Positions 34,299 to 44,400 of a stretch of DNA of 64,000 nt are shown here, in pieces. The stretch is from Saururus chinensis (lineage: Eukaryota > Streptophyta > Magnoliopsida > Piperales > Saururaceae). Numbering within the stretch: position 1 is the first letter of the stretch; every line of letters starts with the position of its first letter. A program made the translations under genes and the position numbers. Under the pieces are notes generated by a model. That model worked only from the letters and a program-made list of their open reading frames with translations, searched no databases and had not been told where the DNA came from. The DNA is taken from the NCBI GenBank assembly GCA_035235625.1, contig CP141145.1:24802563-24866562 (forward strand), written 5' to 3'.

Positions 34299-35529
34299 TA
34301 ATATTAAAAAAATAATTATCAAAATAACATAGAGAAAAAAATATTTATCAGTATAGTGTTCCTTTTCGCGAGCGTATGCGTGACTTATTTTAAAAAAAAT
34401 TATAATTTCATTCTTACATAGAAAATTTTCAATATAATGTTGTAATTTTGTCATTTAAAGGACGAAATCAATATAATGTACTGATTTTGTCCTTTTAAAA
34501 GATGAAATCAATGCAATGTACTGATTTTGTTGTTTAGAATTAGGAAATCAATAATGAAATAATTTTGTCATCTCTTCTCTTTCTCCTCTCTCCTATCTAC
34601 TCTCTCCTCTCTCTTCATTCTCTCATTTTCCTCTCACTCTCCTCTTTTTCTTCACTCTCTCCTCTCTATCTATTCTCTCTCTCTTCTCTCTTTATTCACT
34701 CTCTCTTTCTTTCAGCTATCTCTCTTCTTCTCTCTCCTCTTTCTCTCTCTTCACATACTCTCTCTATTCACTCTCTCTCTATATTTCTATTTAATCTCTC
34801 TCCTCTCTCTTTTGGCTATCTCTTTTATTCTCTCTTCACTCTCTCTCTACACTTTCTCTTCTCTTTGTCATCTCTTTTTTCTCTTTCTCTCTCCCTATCT
34901 CTATCTCATGTGTGTGACGTGAGCCTTAGCTCTAAGTAGTTGGGAGAAAGTAAAAAAATTTAATTTAATTTTTTTTATTTATATATTATATATTAAAATA
35001 AAAATATAATGTATTTGTGAATGACAAAATCAATATTTTTAAAAAACTTTCATGATTTTTTTCTTTAAAAAAGAGGAGAGAGAGAAGAGAAAGAGAATAG
35101 AAAGAAAGAGGAGAGAAGAGAGAGAACCAAAAGAGAGAGAAGAGAAAGATAATACAAAGAAAGAGGAGAGAGAGAGAAGAGAGATAACCAAAAGAGAGAG
35201 AAGAGAAAGAGAATAGAAATAAAGATGAGAGAGCGACAAAAGAGAAAGAGAATAGAAAGAAAGAGGAGAGAGAAAAAGAAGAGAGATAACCAAAAGAGAT
35301 AGGAGAGAGATAGTGAATAGAGAGGGGAGAGAGAAAAATAATTCATTATTAATTTTGTCATTTGGAAGGACAAAGTTAGTAAATTGTATTAATTTAAGTA
35401 TACTTATTTTGTCCTTCTAAAGGATGAAATTATTAAAAAAAATAAAAAAAACCACGCATGTGTGAGCCCCTAGTCAGCAAAAAGAACACCATATTAGTAA
35501 ATATTTCTCTCTCTCCGTTATTTTGTTAG
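34299..35529. mobile_element. Nested MULE-related foldback element, ~1.2 kb
   Basis: Flanked by TTATATAAA at 34,290-34,298 and 35,530-35,538, a 9-bp duplication as made by Mutator-type transposases. The two ends are inverted relatives: TATCAAAATAACATAGAG, then AAATATTTATCAGTATAG, TGTTCC and GCGTATGCGTG on the left, against CTAACAAAATAACGGAGAG, AAATATTTACTAATATGG, TGTTC and ACATGCGTGG on the right. The word order equals that of the large MULE's repeat (ACCAAAATA.., AAATATTT, GTGTTCG, GCCACGC). It also carries ATTTTGTCCTTTTAAAAGATGAAAT-like palindromes. The left end has about 15 extra AT bases, so borders are approximate. Confidence 0.6.
34556..35335. repeat. Inverted C/T and G/A microsatellite arms
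   Basis: 34,570-34,915 is almost pure TCTCTC/CTTTCT; 35,065-35,335 is almost pure GAGAGA/AAGAGA. The two are reverse complements in composition and lie about 150 bp apart inside the foldback element, so the transcript or single strand could form a long hairpin. The open frames of 80-124 codons across this region are translation artefacts. Confidence 0.85.
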
Positions 35530-36821
35530 TTATATAAAATTTTTCATCTAATAAGCCACAAAAAACTAAACTTGTCACCAAAGTTATAACAACCCTTATT
35601 CACATATTTCATATCTAATTATTCTAGTGACTACAAAAAAGTTCATAATAAGAGAATTATTTGGACCATAGCAATAACATATTTCATGGTGTCTGGATTG
35701 CCTTTAAAAAAAAAATTAATGTAATTAAAATTTAATAGTAAAATCTAGACTTGGTTCACTGAATATGTTTATGGGCAAAATCTAGATATAGTTCACTAAA
35801 TCTTTAATTTTAAACTAATATGATTAAAGGTAGAATTATATATTTATATTTCTTAGGATTAGAATGATTAAATGTAGTATTTAAAATTTAAATAATATTA
35901 TATAGATAAATAAGAGTAGAATAGAAATAAAATTATTCATCATACCTACATTCTCAATTTTATTAATAGTAGGATTTACATTTGCTTGAAATATAATAGT
36001 ATAATATAGGTATTACATATCATATTATATTGTATATCATATACCATATATTAATGTATATATAGTATATATATTTATTAAAATAATATAAAATATTATA
36101 GGTACATAAAAGGTAAAAGTTAAGAAATTTATATAATATGGGTATAATATATAAAAAATGATAAATACAAATCGAGTTGAGTTCAAGCCGAGCTTCAAGT
36201 TGATTTCGAGTCGAACCGAACAAGTTTCAAATTGAGTTGATTTGAGTTGACCCATATTCGAGATCGACTCGTTTACTTTCGAGTTCGAACCGAGCTTGAG
36301 TCGAGCTCACTTCGAACCGAGCCAAATTCGAGTCGAACTGAGCTGAGCCTATTTAGCTTGACGAGTTGACTCGGCTCGTTAGCAGCCTTAGCCATTAGTT
36401 ATCTAATTTAAACATAAAAATTGGTCAGCAAAATATTTTTGATTGAGACCATCAGCTGTGGGAGTACCTAATTAAAAATGTGCTTAAAAATTATATTAGT
36501 ATATAGCATTCCAACTAAAATATGCCAATTGGAATAAAAATGTTTTAACGATGTCAACATTTATAGATTAAAATTCTACTTCATTCTTCTCGTACCATTG
36601 ATAAAAGTAATGATTTAAAACGGATGAAATAGAGTTTTGGCGTGTAAATATTGAGGCTGCAATAGTATGATTCTTAGAAAAATGTGTTAAAATCTAACAC
36701 ACTTATCAATTGTCAGGGAAGTGTATAGTCAGCTACTTTAAATCCTTCAACAGCTATAAGTCTAAGATAATTTTTTTATATAGTCCCCACCGTCAATATA
36801 AATTGTGTCACTAGACGACTT

Positions 36822-37388
36822 ATGATCATGGAAGGCCATATCGGTCGATATCAATATGGTATGGGGGGCGACACGCCCCCCTCACGTATCTTTGATATGT
36901 ATCAGCCATATTGTATTGATATGACCGATATATATCGATACTCTAATATTTTATTTTTTTTTATTTTCAAAATTAATTTAAAAAAATTAATTTTTTTTCT
37001 TAAAAACAAAAATATAATTCAAATTCAACTTCTTTGAAGGTTTAAAGATGACGATATTTTAATTATATTAAAAATATTTTTTTATAAATTATATGAGATC
37101 AATATTGGCAAGTCTATATAATTTACATATTTTTTTTAAAATATAGTGCTTCTTAGTTATGAATTTACTTAAACGTTTACCGTATGAGTTTTTCTGTAAT
37201 ATTCACGTGACTCGTATTAAATATCTTATTTAGTTTCAAAATAGACTAATTTTAGAGCACTTATTATAGGACGGAGGGAATAATAATTTGTTGAGGAAAG
37301 AGGGAGTAAAGTATATGGTTCTAAAATAAAAAAAATTTAGAATACTCATATCAGTTGATACGACATTCTGTTCTATTATCATACTATA
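36822..37388 (+). repeat. Dispersed repeat D, copy 2 (left part)
   Basis: Starts GATCATGGAAGGCCATATCG and contains GGGGGGCGACACGCCCCC, a near-palindrome, then AT-rich DNA and a Stowaway-like ATAGGACGGAGGGAATAAT. It matches 52,795-53,360 in the duplicated unit and the inverse of 26,460-27,150. The MULE at 37,398 inserted into its AT-rich flank. Confidence 0.75.
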
Positions 37389-37397
37389 AATAAAATA

Positions 37398-37735
37398 GGG
37401 AAATTTATTAAAATAATAAAAAAAATAATTACCAAAATATACCACTTTGGGAAATATTTCCCAAAGTGGTGTTCGTTTTTGCCACGCTGGCCACAAGTGG
37501 CTTTTTTTTTATATTTTTTAAGTTGATTTCGTCGTTTAGAACGACGAAATTGGCTTGAATACGATTTCGTCGTTCTAAACGACGAAACCTTATATTACTT
37601 GACCCGGTTTTGTCGTTCAGAACAACGAAATCAACTTAAGTTGATTTCGTCGTTCTGAACGACGAAACTACCACATCTTATTTCGGGCTCGGTTGTGGGA
37701 GGACACTGATTTCGTTGTTCTAAACGACGAAATCA
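37398..37735 (+). repeat. MULE left terminal inverted repeat
   Basis: Contains a perfect 30-bp palindrome at 37,441-37,470 (ACCACTTTGGGAAAT and its complement), then five copies of a 22-24 bp palindrome with arms TTTCGTCGTT and AACGACGAAA (about 37,528, 37,565, 37,606, 37,645 and 37,711). The third and fifth have single changes (TTTTGTCGTT, TTTCGTTGTT). The nearly identical right copy is inverted. Confidence 0.95.
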
Positions 37736-37744
37736 TCGTCGTTA

Positions 37745-38491
37745 TATCCGCAACTCCGCTCCGCCTCCCGTCGCGTTCCAGTGTGTTTTTGCACCGCCGC
37801 TGCTGCCGACGTCCGGACGCTGCCAAACTCGCCACCACCATCCAGCCCGCCTCCGCCGACCTCAATCCACCGCCGCCGACTGCAGTCCGCCGCCGCCGAC
37901 CTCAGTCTGCCGCTGCCTTGGTCTAGCCCGCCGCTGCCCACGTCGAACCGCTCCCATTTCATTTTTTTGGTATGTGTTTTTCTATTTTTTTTTATTTACC
38001 TATTTTTTAATTGTTGTAATATATTTTTTATATGTTACATTGAAGAAATATAGTTTTTGTATATTACATTGAAAAAATTTAAAGTTTTAATGTCCTATCA
38101 TTTAGCCCTAATTTTAGAAGTATTGTTCTAAGTCATTGTGTGTGTTTTTTTGTTTAAGATTATTAAATTGAGATGGATTTTTTATTAATGAGTTTTTGTT
38201 TTTTAAGATGGCAAGTATCTCAAATTTTGGAAAATAAGGAGGATTTGAGTTTTTGAACATGTTTTTATATGATATGTGACATTGTATGCGTTATTACATT
38301 AAATGTCTAATTTTATTAATTAGAAAATTTACTCATTAATATAAAGTATTAATGATATGCTTATATACTTGGTAAAGTTATTAGTTTCTATGCGTATATA
38401 TTTTAAAAATATATTTGTTAGAGTAGATATTAGTATTAGTTTGCTTAATCTAATATTAATTTTATTTATTATTTATGAATTAATTGAATAG
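37745..38491 (+). promoter_or_regulatory. Probable transposase leader exon and leader intron
   Basis: 37,745-37,969 is strongly GC-rich (CCGCCGCCGAC-like triplets) in otherwise AT-rich DNA, ending at a G|GTATGT donor at 37,970. AT-rich DNA up to a TTGAATAG acceptor at 38,491 precedes the transposase ATG at 38,494. This looks like a 5'-UTR exon plus intron, with the promoter in or next to the TIR. Open frames across the GC block have no domain. Confidence 0.5.
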
Positions 38492-38493
38492 AA

Positions 38494-41339
38494 ATGGCAG
38501 AAGAAATGGTTAGTTTTTTCATTAACTACGACGGACGCATAGAAGGATTATTAATGAAGAAACCGTCTACATTTGATGAATTTGAGATGCACGTAGCAAG
38601 TAAGGTTGGGTTGGATCGAAGAAGATGGAAAATTACTATCAAATGTAATCTTCCGTCCTATGGATCGAGAATGATACTAATGAACATAAATAATGATTCA
38701 TCAATGGCTTTTATGTTTCACCACTCGCGTCACATAATTTCTTTCGAGTTATTTCTCGAAAAAGAGGCCCGAGTGACTAGTGGAAGGCGAAGTAGTTCAC
38801 ATAGGAGCTCTCACAGAAGCTCACAAAGGAGCTCGGATAGAAATGTGAACAATGAAAGTCAAATGCAAGTGCCGGTGGACGACGAAGAAGAGGGAAATTT
38901 ATCTATGACAGTAGCTTCAAATGAACGTCATAGGTCGTCTGCCCCTATTTACGATGGAAGTGGACCTACTTAGAGGTAAGGGTTGATTTAGTTGTGAATA
39001 CGCTTTCAATCTTATTATCCTTTAATGAAAATACGTTTAGCTAAATTTTGAGATTTTGTGTGTAATATGGAAGGTCTACGATGCATGCACACGAGCCATT
39101 TAGCATTCCAATGTCTCAAGGAGGTGCATGGTATGAAACTCAAAGTTCGATGGGCCTTCATTACCCCTACACGTATGTTGGTCATACCGATGCTGGACCA
39201 TCTAATCATAGGTGAAATATATATTTATAAATGAATTCAACTTTTTTAGGCTTACAAAATTTAATACATATGCGATGTTTATATGTAGGGGGGGATATGT
39301 CTACGGTGAAGATATTGATGAAAATGAGGATAATGAAGGTGAAGATAATATTGACGAAGTAAGTGGAGAAGATTCTGATATGAATGTAGAAGGGGTTAGA
39401 GGTGAAGAAAGTGCTCAACAGATGGTTGACGGCGAGGGGGATGATGCGGTAGACAATGTCATTGCTGGGAATGATATGAATGTAGATGATGAAGAGCCGC
39501 CGTACTATGAAGTGGAGCCACTTTATGCACACATCACAGATGAGGAGATAGATGCTGCAGTGAATTCTACAATGGATTTGGACCAACAAAATGAAGATAA
39601 GTTATACGTTGGCCGCATCTTTGAGAATAAAGAAGCATTCGTTACAGCCTTGCAGGAGTTTTCCATTCAAAATCATGTCGAATACAAGGTTGTACGAACA
39701 AATTCGGTGGAGTATACAGTGAAGTGCATTAATAGCACTTGCCCTTGGAGAGTGCATGGCTCAATCAAAAGGGGTGGTGGGTTCTTTAAATTGAAGATGT
39801 ACAAAGGTGACCACACATGTCGGAATGCCCAGCTTAGCACAGATCATAGGCAGTGCAGTGCCTCCTTTATTTCGAAGGTCATAATGCCCGCTATCCAAGC
39901 CGAATTAACTCTCACACCAGGGGATATTATTCAAAGAATGAAAGAGAAGTATCATGTTGACATATCTTATAAGAAAGCATGGGCAGCAAGGAATATGGCG
40001 ATCAAGGCCATTTATGGAGATTGGGTTGAATCGTATAAATTGTTGCCAATGTACCTAAGGGCGGTGCAAGAAGCCAATCCTGACACCTACTACCGCTTAG
40101 AGGATGATGTAGTACCTCGTGCAGATGGTGGCACTTGTAGGAGATTTAGACGGTTGTTTTGGGCCTTTGGGCCGTCTATAGCTGGGTTTCGACATTGCAT
40201 CCCTGTGATTGGCGTTGATGCCACTCACTTGTATGGCAGATATCCTGGTGCTCTTATGGCTGCAACGGCTACAAATTGAAATAATGGGTTATTTCCTCTT
40301 GCATTCGGGCTTGTCGGGAAGGAAGACGGAGACAATTGGAAATGATTTCTAATGGAATTGAGGGATCATGTACTGATGGGCATGACGAACATCGTCATTA
40401 TTTCAGATCGACATAAGGGGCTTCAGAAGGCAGTGCACGAGGTTCTTCGAGCCGGATTACCACCATCGTTATTGCATCCGTCACATAAAAGCAAATTTTA
40501 AGAAGGAGTTCAAAAATGATACACTGACGGACTTGATTGGGGCAGCAGCTTGTGCACTCACAGTAGAAAAGTTTGATGCTAAAATGGACTTGATTGGTCA
40601 AGAGAGTCCTAGGGCAAAACATCTCCTCTTAGGAGGAGAATTGCATCCTGCACAGTGGTCCCTTGCACACGGTGGTTTTATGACATTTGGCATGACGACT
40701 ACAAATATGGCTGAAAGTTTAAATAGCGTCTTGAAGGGGGCACGAGGGTTACCCATGCAGGCTTTAGTGTCAGCTATCTTTTATCGGCTCATAAAATTTT
40801 TTGTTAAACGATCTTCTGCCGCCTCTGCCATAGTCACCCCATATACTCCTAGAGTGGAAGCCATATTGAGAGAGCAAACAAGAAAAATTGGGGAGTATAT
40901 AGTTAATAGGATCAACAGGAGTCAGTACGAAGTGACATCAATTCGTGCCCGCAAGGTTATGGTAAATGCCATGCATACTTGTACATGCAACATCCCTCAG
41001 GTTTATGGTTATCCTTGCTCGCACCTTATCGCCGTGTGGGCAAAGCGACGGGAGCCAATCAATGCATCACTGTTTTACACATCTTCTACTTATAGAAATG
41101 TGTACTCTGCAGAATTTTATTCTCCTCGTGGTCGGGAGTATTGGGAGAGGGATATACCGTTTGTGTTATACCCACCGATAGCAACAAGGCAGCCCGGTCG
41201 CCCACGGTCTGTTCGCATTAGGAATACCATGGACCGCAGAACAATGGAAAGAGATGGTAGAGGAGGATATAAATGCGGGAGGTGTAAACAAAGTGGGCAT
41301 AATAGTAAATCATGTAGAAACCCTCCTGTTGATTGGTAA
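38494..41339 (+). pseudogene. MuDR-type transposase, inactivated
   Basis: Three coding exons: 38,494-38,975, 39,074-39,211 and 39,289-41,339, joined through AG|GT borders that keep frame. Exon 1 encodes a PB1-like N-terminal domain (MAEEMVSFFINYDGRIEGL) and a Ser/His/Arg-rich linker. Exon 3 has an acidic stretch, the MuDR zinc-binding region (VKCINSTCPWRVHGS..HTC), and the catalytic triad: D of PVIGVDATHL (40,217), D of IVIISDRHKGL (40,406) and E of TNMAESLNSV (40,713). A SWIM finger (CTCNIPQVYGYPCSH) and a C-terminal CCHC knuckle (CGRCKQSGHNSKSC) follow. Breaks: TAG at 38,971 (CAG expected), TGA at 40,277 and 40,343 (both TGG in the family), and one frameshift at about 40,440-40,457, after which DYHHRYCIRHIKANF continues in the next frame. 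Unspliced start choice: first ATG after the leader intron. Confidence 0.93.
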
Positions 41340-41435
41340 ACATATAATCAACCTCTGTATTTATTATATTTTTTTAGTTATGTACGCATGTATTCATTAC
41401 GATTAATGATATGATCTTCATCTTCCACAGATCAT

Positions 41436-44400
41436 ATGGATCATGCAGAGCCTTGTTACGGGCCAGGCCCGAGTGACGCTTCTTTACTCGTAGAGCAGGA
41501 GTCACATAGGTCTGCTGCTATTTGGAGAGGAGAGGTATGATAACTTTTTTTAAAATTTGTTTCATTGTTTTTTGGTTGATATAATACGACATGTTATAAT
41601 TTTAAAATTTATTATAGGACCCCGGGTGTCACAGCCCGGGTTTTTCAAACCATTTTCCGGTAAATTTCATAAAAAAATTTTGCAATATAACGGCTGTATT
41701 TTGTGAAAATTGACGAAAATCGAAACCTGTGAAAACATTTTATATTTCTCACATCATCAATTTAAAATCACACAACCTTAAACTTTCTTTTAAATCATCA
41801 AAACATACCGACTAAACACCCGGGTGTGAGATCAAACAAACACACATAAAAACACGAGTGCCATGGCCATGGGCTTAAATACACATCTCCCAGGCATAGC
41901 CGAGTACAAGTCCGATAACAGTCCCAATATAAACAGTCCATATACAAGTCCAAAATAATACATGCATAAGCTCTCAACTCGCCCAATACATGTATACTCA
42001 AAATTTGCATCAGATCGTGGCATAACTAAACAAAAGAAACTGAACAGTCAAAAAATCGACCTGAAGTCCGCAAGTCTGTCCTCTCCTCCAAAACTAAGTC
42101 CCGCCTACGAAGCTCTCGTGCTGGGACCCGCAGAAGTCACTGGAAGATCTGAAATTCAGTAGAGGGAAAGTGAGTATTTTCATACTCAGTAGAAAATACC
42201 TAGTAGGGGATTTCTAACAATGAACTTGTAAGCCTAAACGTAGTTGCCTTCATGAAGCATAACATGAAGCAACAAAACATGGCAATCAAAGTCTCTCAAA
42301 ATATGATGCTCACAACCACACACATATCACGAACTCATGTTCGTTCCATCTTTCCACACAATCCTACGCATATACCTACACTTACTGTCTTACTTAACTC
42401 TTACACTTACAGTCTTGATCTTACAATCATACTCAACACATACACTTACGATCGACACCTAGAGCTCATTATCAAACTAATAAGCTCCAACGTCGACGGA
42501 AAGGAATGCCACTGGGGCGTCACCTTAACCTCCGGAGAGTACTAGACGCCATGGACTTTTCCGAAGGTAAGGTACACCTATGCTCATGGGGCACAGGATC
42601 AAACAGGTAAGAGTAGTTCCATGATACTACTTACCTGAGCGCGCAAACATAAACGGCCACACATTAGGGTCATACAATTGCCCATACTTTAGGGTCTTAT
42701 AGTGCCAATGCCACTCTTGGGCAGAATTCATACAGTGCCCCTCTAGGGCAGAATCATAAGGTGCTCTCAATAGAGCATCAACCGTCTGGGCTTAATTACA
42801 GCACACAGACCAACTCCCGCAGGATACACACCATGGCTAGACAGGAGAAATGCTTAGCCGATTAATCACCGGCTAGCTCAACCACGGAACTTAATCCGTC
42901 AAACTACTAAAGTCTCAAACTCATAAGGTTAACATTTTAGTTTTTACTTAACATTCCAGTTTGAATTAAATACGTTACGCTCGAGTAATTTTCCTCTGAA
43001 ATCATACTATCATAAAGTCTCTCGATGAACTCAAAACTACGTCTGTTTTCCCCGAGAACCCTGAAGCTTTCCGCTCATGGCATCAAAGCCTGATCCAATC
43101 CAAACTAATCTCAGCCCATCAAGCGTATACATATCGATACCATCGATATAAACATTCATCATTCCGTATGTATTTGTCCATCCACACACATCTAACCAAA
43201 CCCTACTTACGATTACAGCACATCCATTATATGCATAAACCATTGCATACGTGTGCAGATAAATTATCCTACTAGCATGCAAATAATTACCCCGTAAACC
43301 TATACATCCATCATTTGTCAAGCCAATAACATGTCATTTAATTAGCATTAGCATAAGCTAATATCACACCATTACACGCGATATCCATAGCATTACGCGT
43401 TATGAAGCATGTAATTAAATTGGCCCTAGCATGCATTCTAACATACTAAGCACGCTACGATAGAATTACAAATTCAAAGCCCCCTACCTCGCTTTCCGGG
43501 CGTACGGTGTTGTCGGGGCGCACAACTGTAGCGGCGTCAGTGGCAACTTCGGCGAACCCAAGCGTCGCTTTCTATAAAACGAGCTGCCCCTGGGTGCGAA
43601 AGTGCCGCAAGCTTGCCGGGGTTTACACGATGAACTGGTCCGGTCCCGATTCAACACCCGTCGATCTCCGTGCCTCCCGTTGACGTGTACAAGAGGTGGT
43701 CGGGGGTGGACACTGCGCCCAAAAGGGCTGATATGCAAATCCAAATTTTGTGTGGTGTCTAGCTCCACCGTCAATCACCGGGCGTCGTGGCGAATCGCTG
43801 GAAGCCCAAATCGTACTGGGTAGAGGTCGACAATCGTGGTTCCGGAGGCCAAAACCCACATACAAGGGCTGGAGGGGCGTGATCTAAGGTAGAGAGGTGA
43901 GGAGGAGGAGAAACAAGGCGAGGGTGGCCAGCCACGGCCGCCGGCAAGGCCACACGACTGCTGGACAGCAAGGTTCTTGCTTCCCGGTGTGAGCTTTTGG
44001 GTGAAAAACAGGGGACGGTGGATGGGAGGAAGGTCGGAGAGGAGAAAGAAGGGCGTGGGAAGGAAGCCTCTGACCGGAGGAGGGGTGGAGAGGTGGTGGC
44101 CGGCCAGAAACGGAGCACGACGGTCACCAAACGAAGCCCCGACGCTCCAACGGCCAAAAGAGTGAAAACCGAGCCAAAATCCGGTAGCGCGAGGAGGAGC
44201 AAGGAGGTGACGGCGGAAGCTCTAGTCGGTACCACCGGACTTGTGGCGGCCGGGTGAAGCGAGATCCGGCAAGAAACAGCGGATTCCGACCAAGGAGGAG
44301 GCGCGACGAAGGGTCCGGAAAAGCCCTCATTTTTTCTTCCCGGACTGAAAATCTTACTGGAGTTCTGGAATGAATAGTGGTCGTGGCTGGAAAGCCACGA

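Larger units (their letters stand above)
33851..36390. mobile_element. Non-autonomous hAT element, 2.54 kb
   Basis: Termini TAAAGGTGTTAACAAGCC and the complement of TAAGGCTGCTAACGAGCC are flanked by GTCATTAG (33,843-33,850) and GCCATTAG (36,391-36,398). The empty site in the duplicated unit at about 52,350 reads GGCCATTAGTTATC, confirming an 8-bp duplication with one later C-to-T change. Subterminal CGAGTTCGA/TCGAACTCG words crowd both ends. No transposase frame is present; the interior is AT-rich and hosts a nested palindromic element with C/T and G/A tracts. Confidence 0.93.

Noticed and set aside
34565-35373. Open frames of 80-124 codons rich in Ser/Leu on both strands
   Set aside because: They translate C/T and G/A microsatellite arms; low-complexity sequence without stops is expected there.
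37693-38053. Pro/Ser-rich frames in the GC block near the left TIR as coding exons
   Set aside because: The composition is simple CCG-type triplets, and a donor at 37,970 plus the transposase ATG at 38,494 make a leader exon the simpler reading.
41337-41436. A spliced fusion of transposase and PMD into one protein
   Set aside because: The only plausible donor (GATTG|GTAAAC) joined to the CTTCCACAG acceptor makes an immediate TGA, so a fusion is not supported by this copy.
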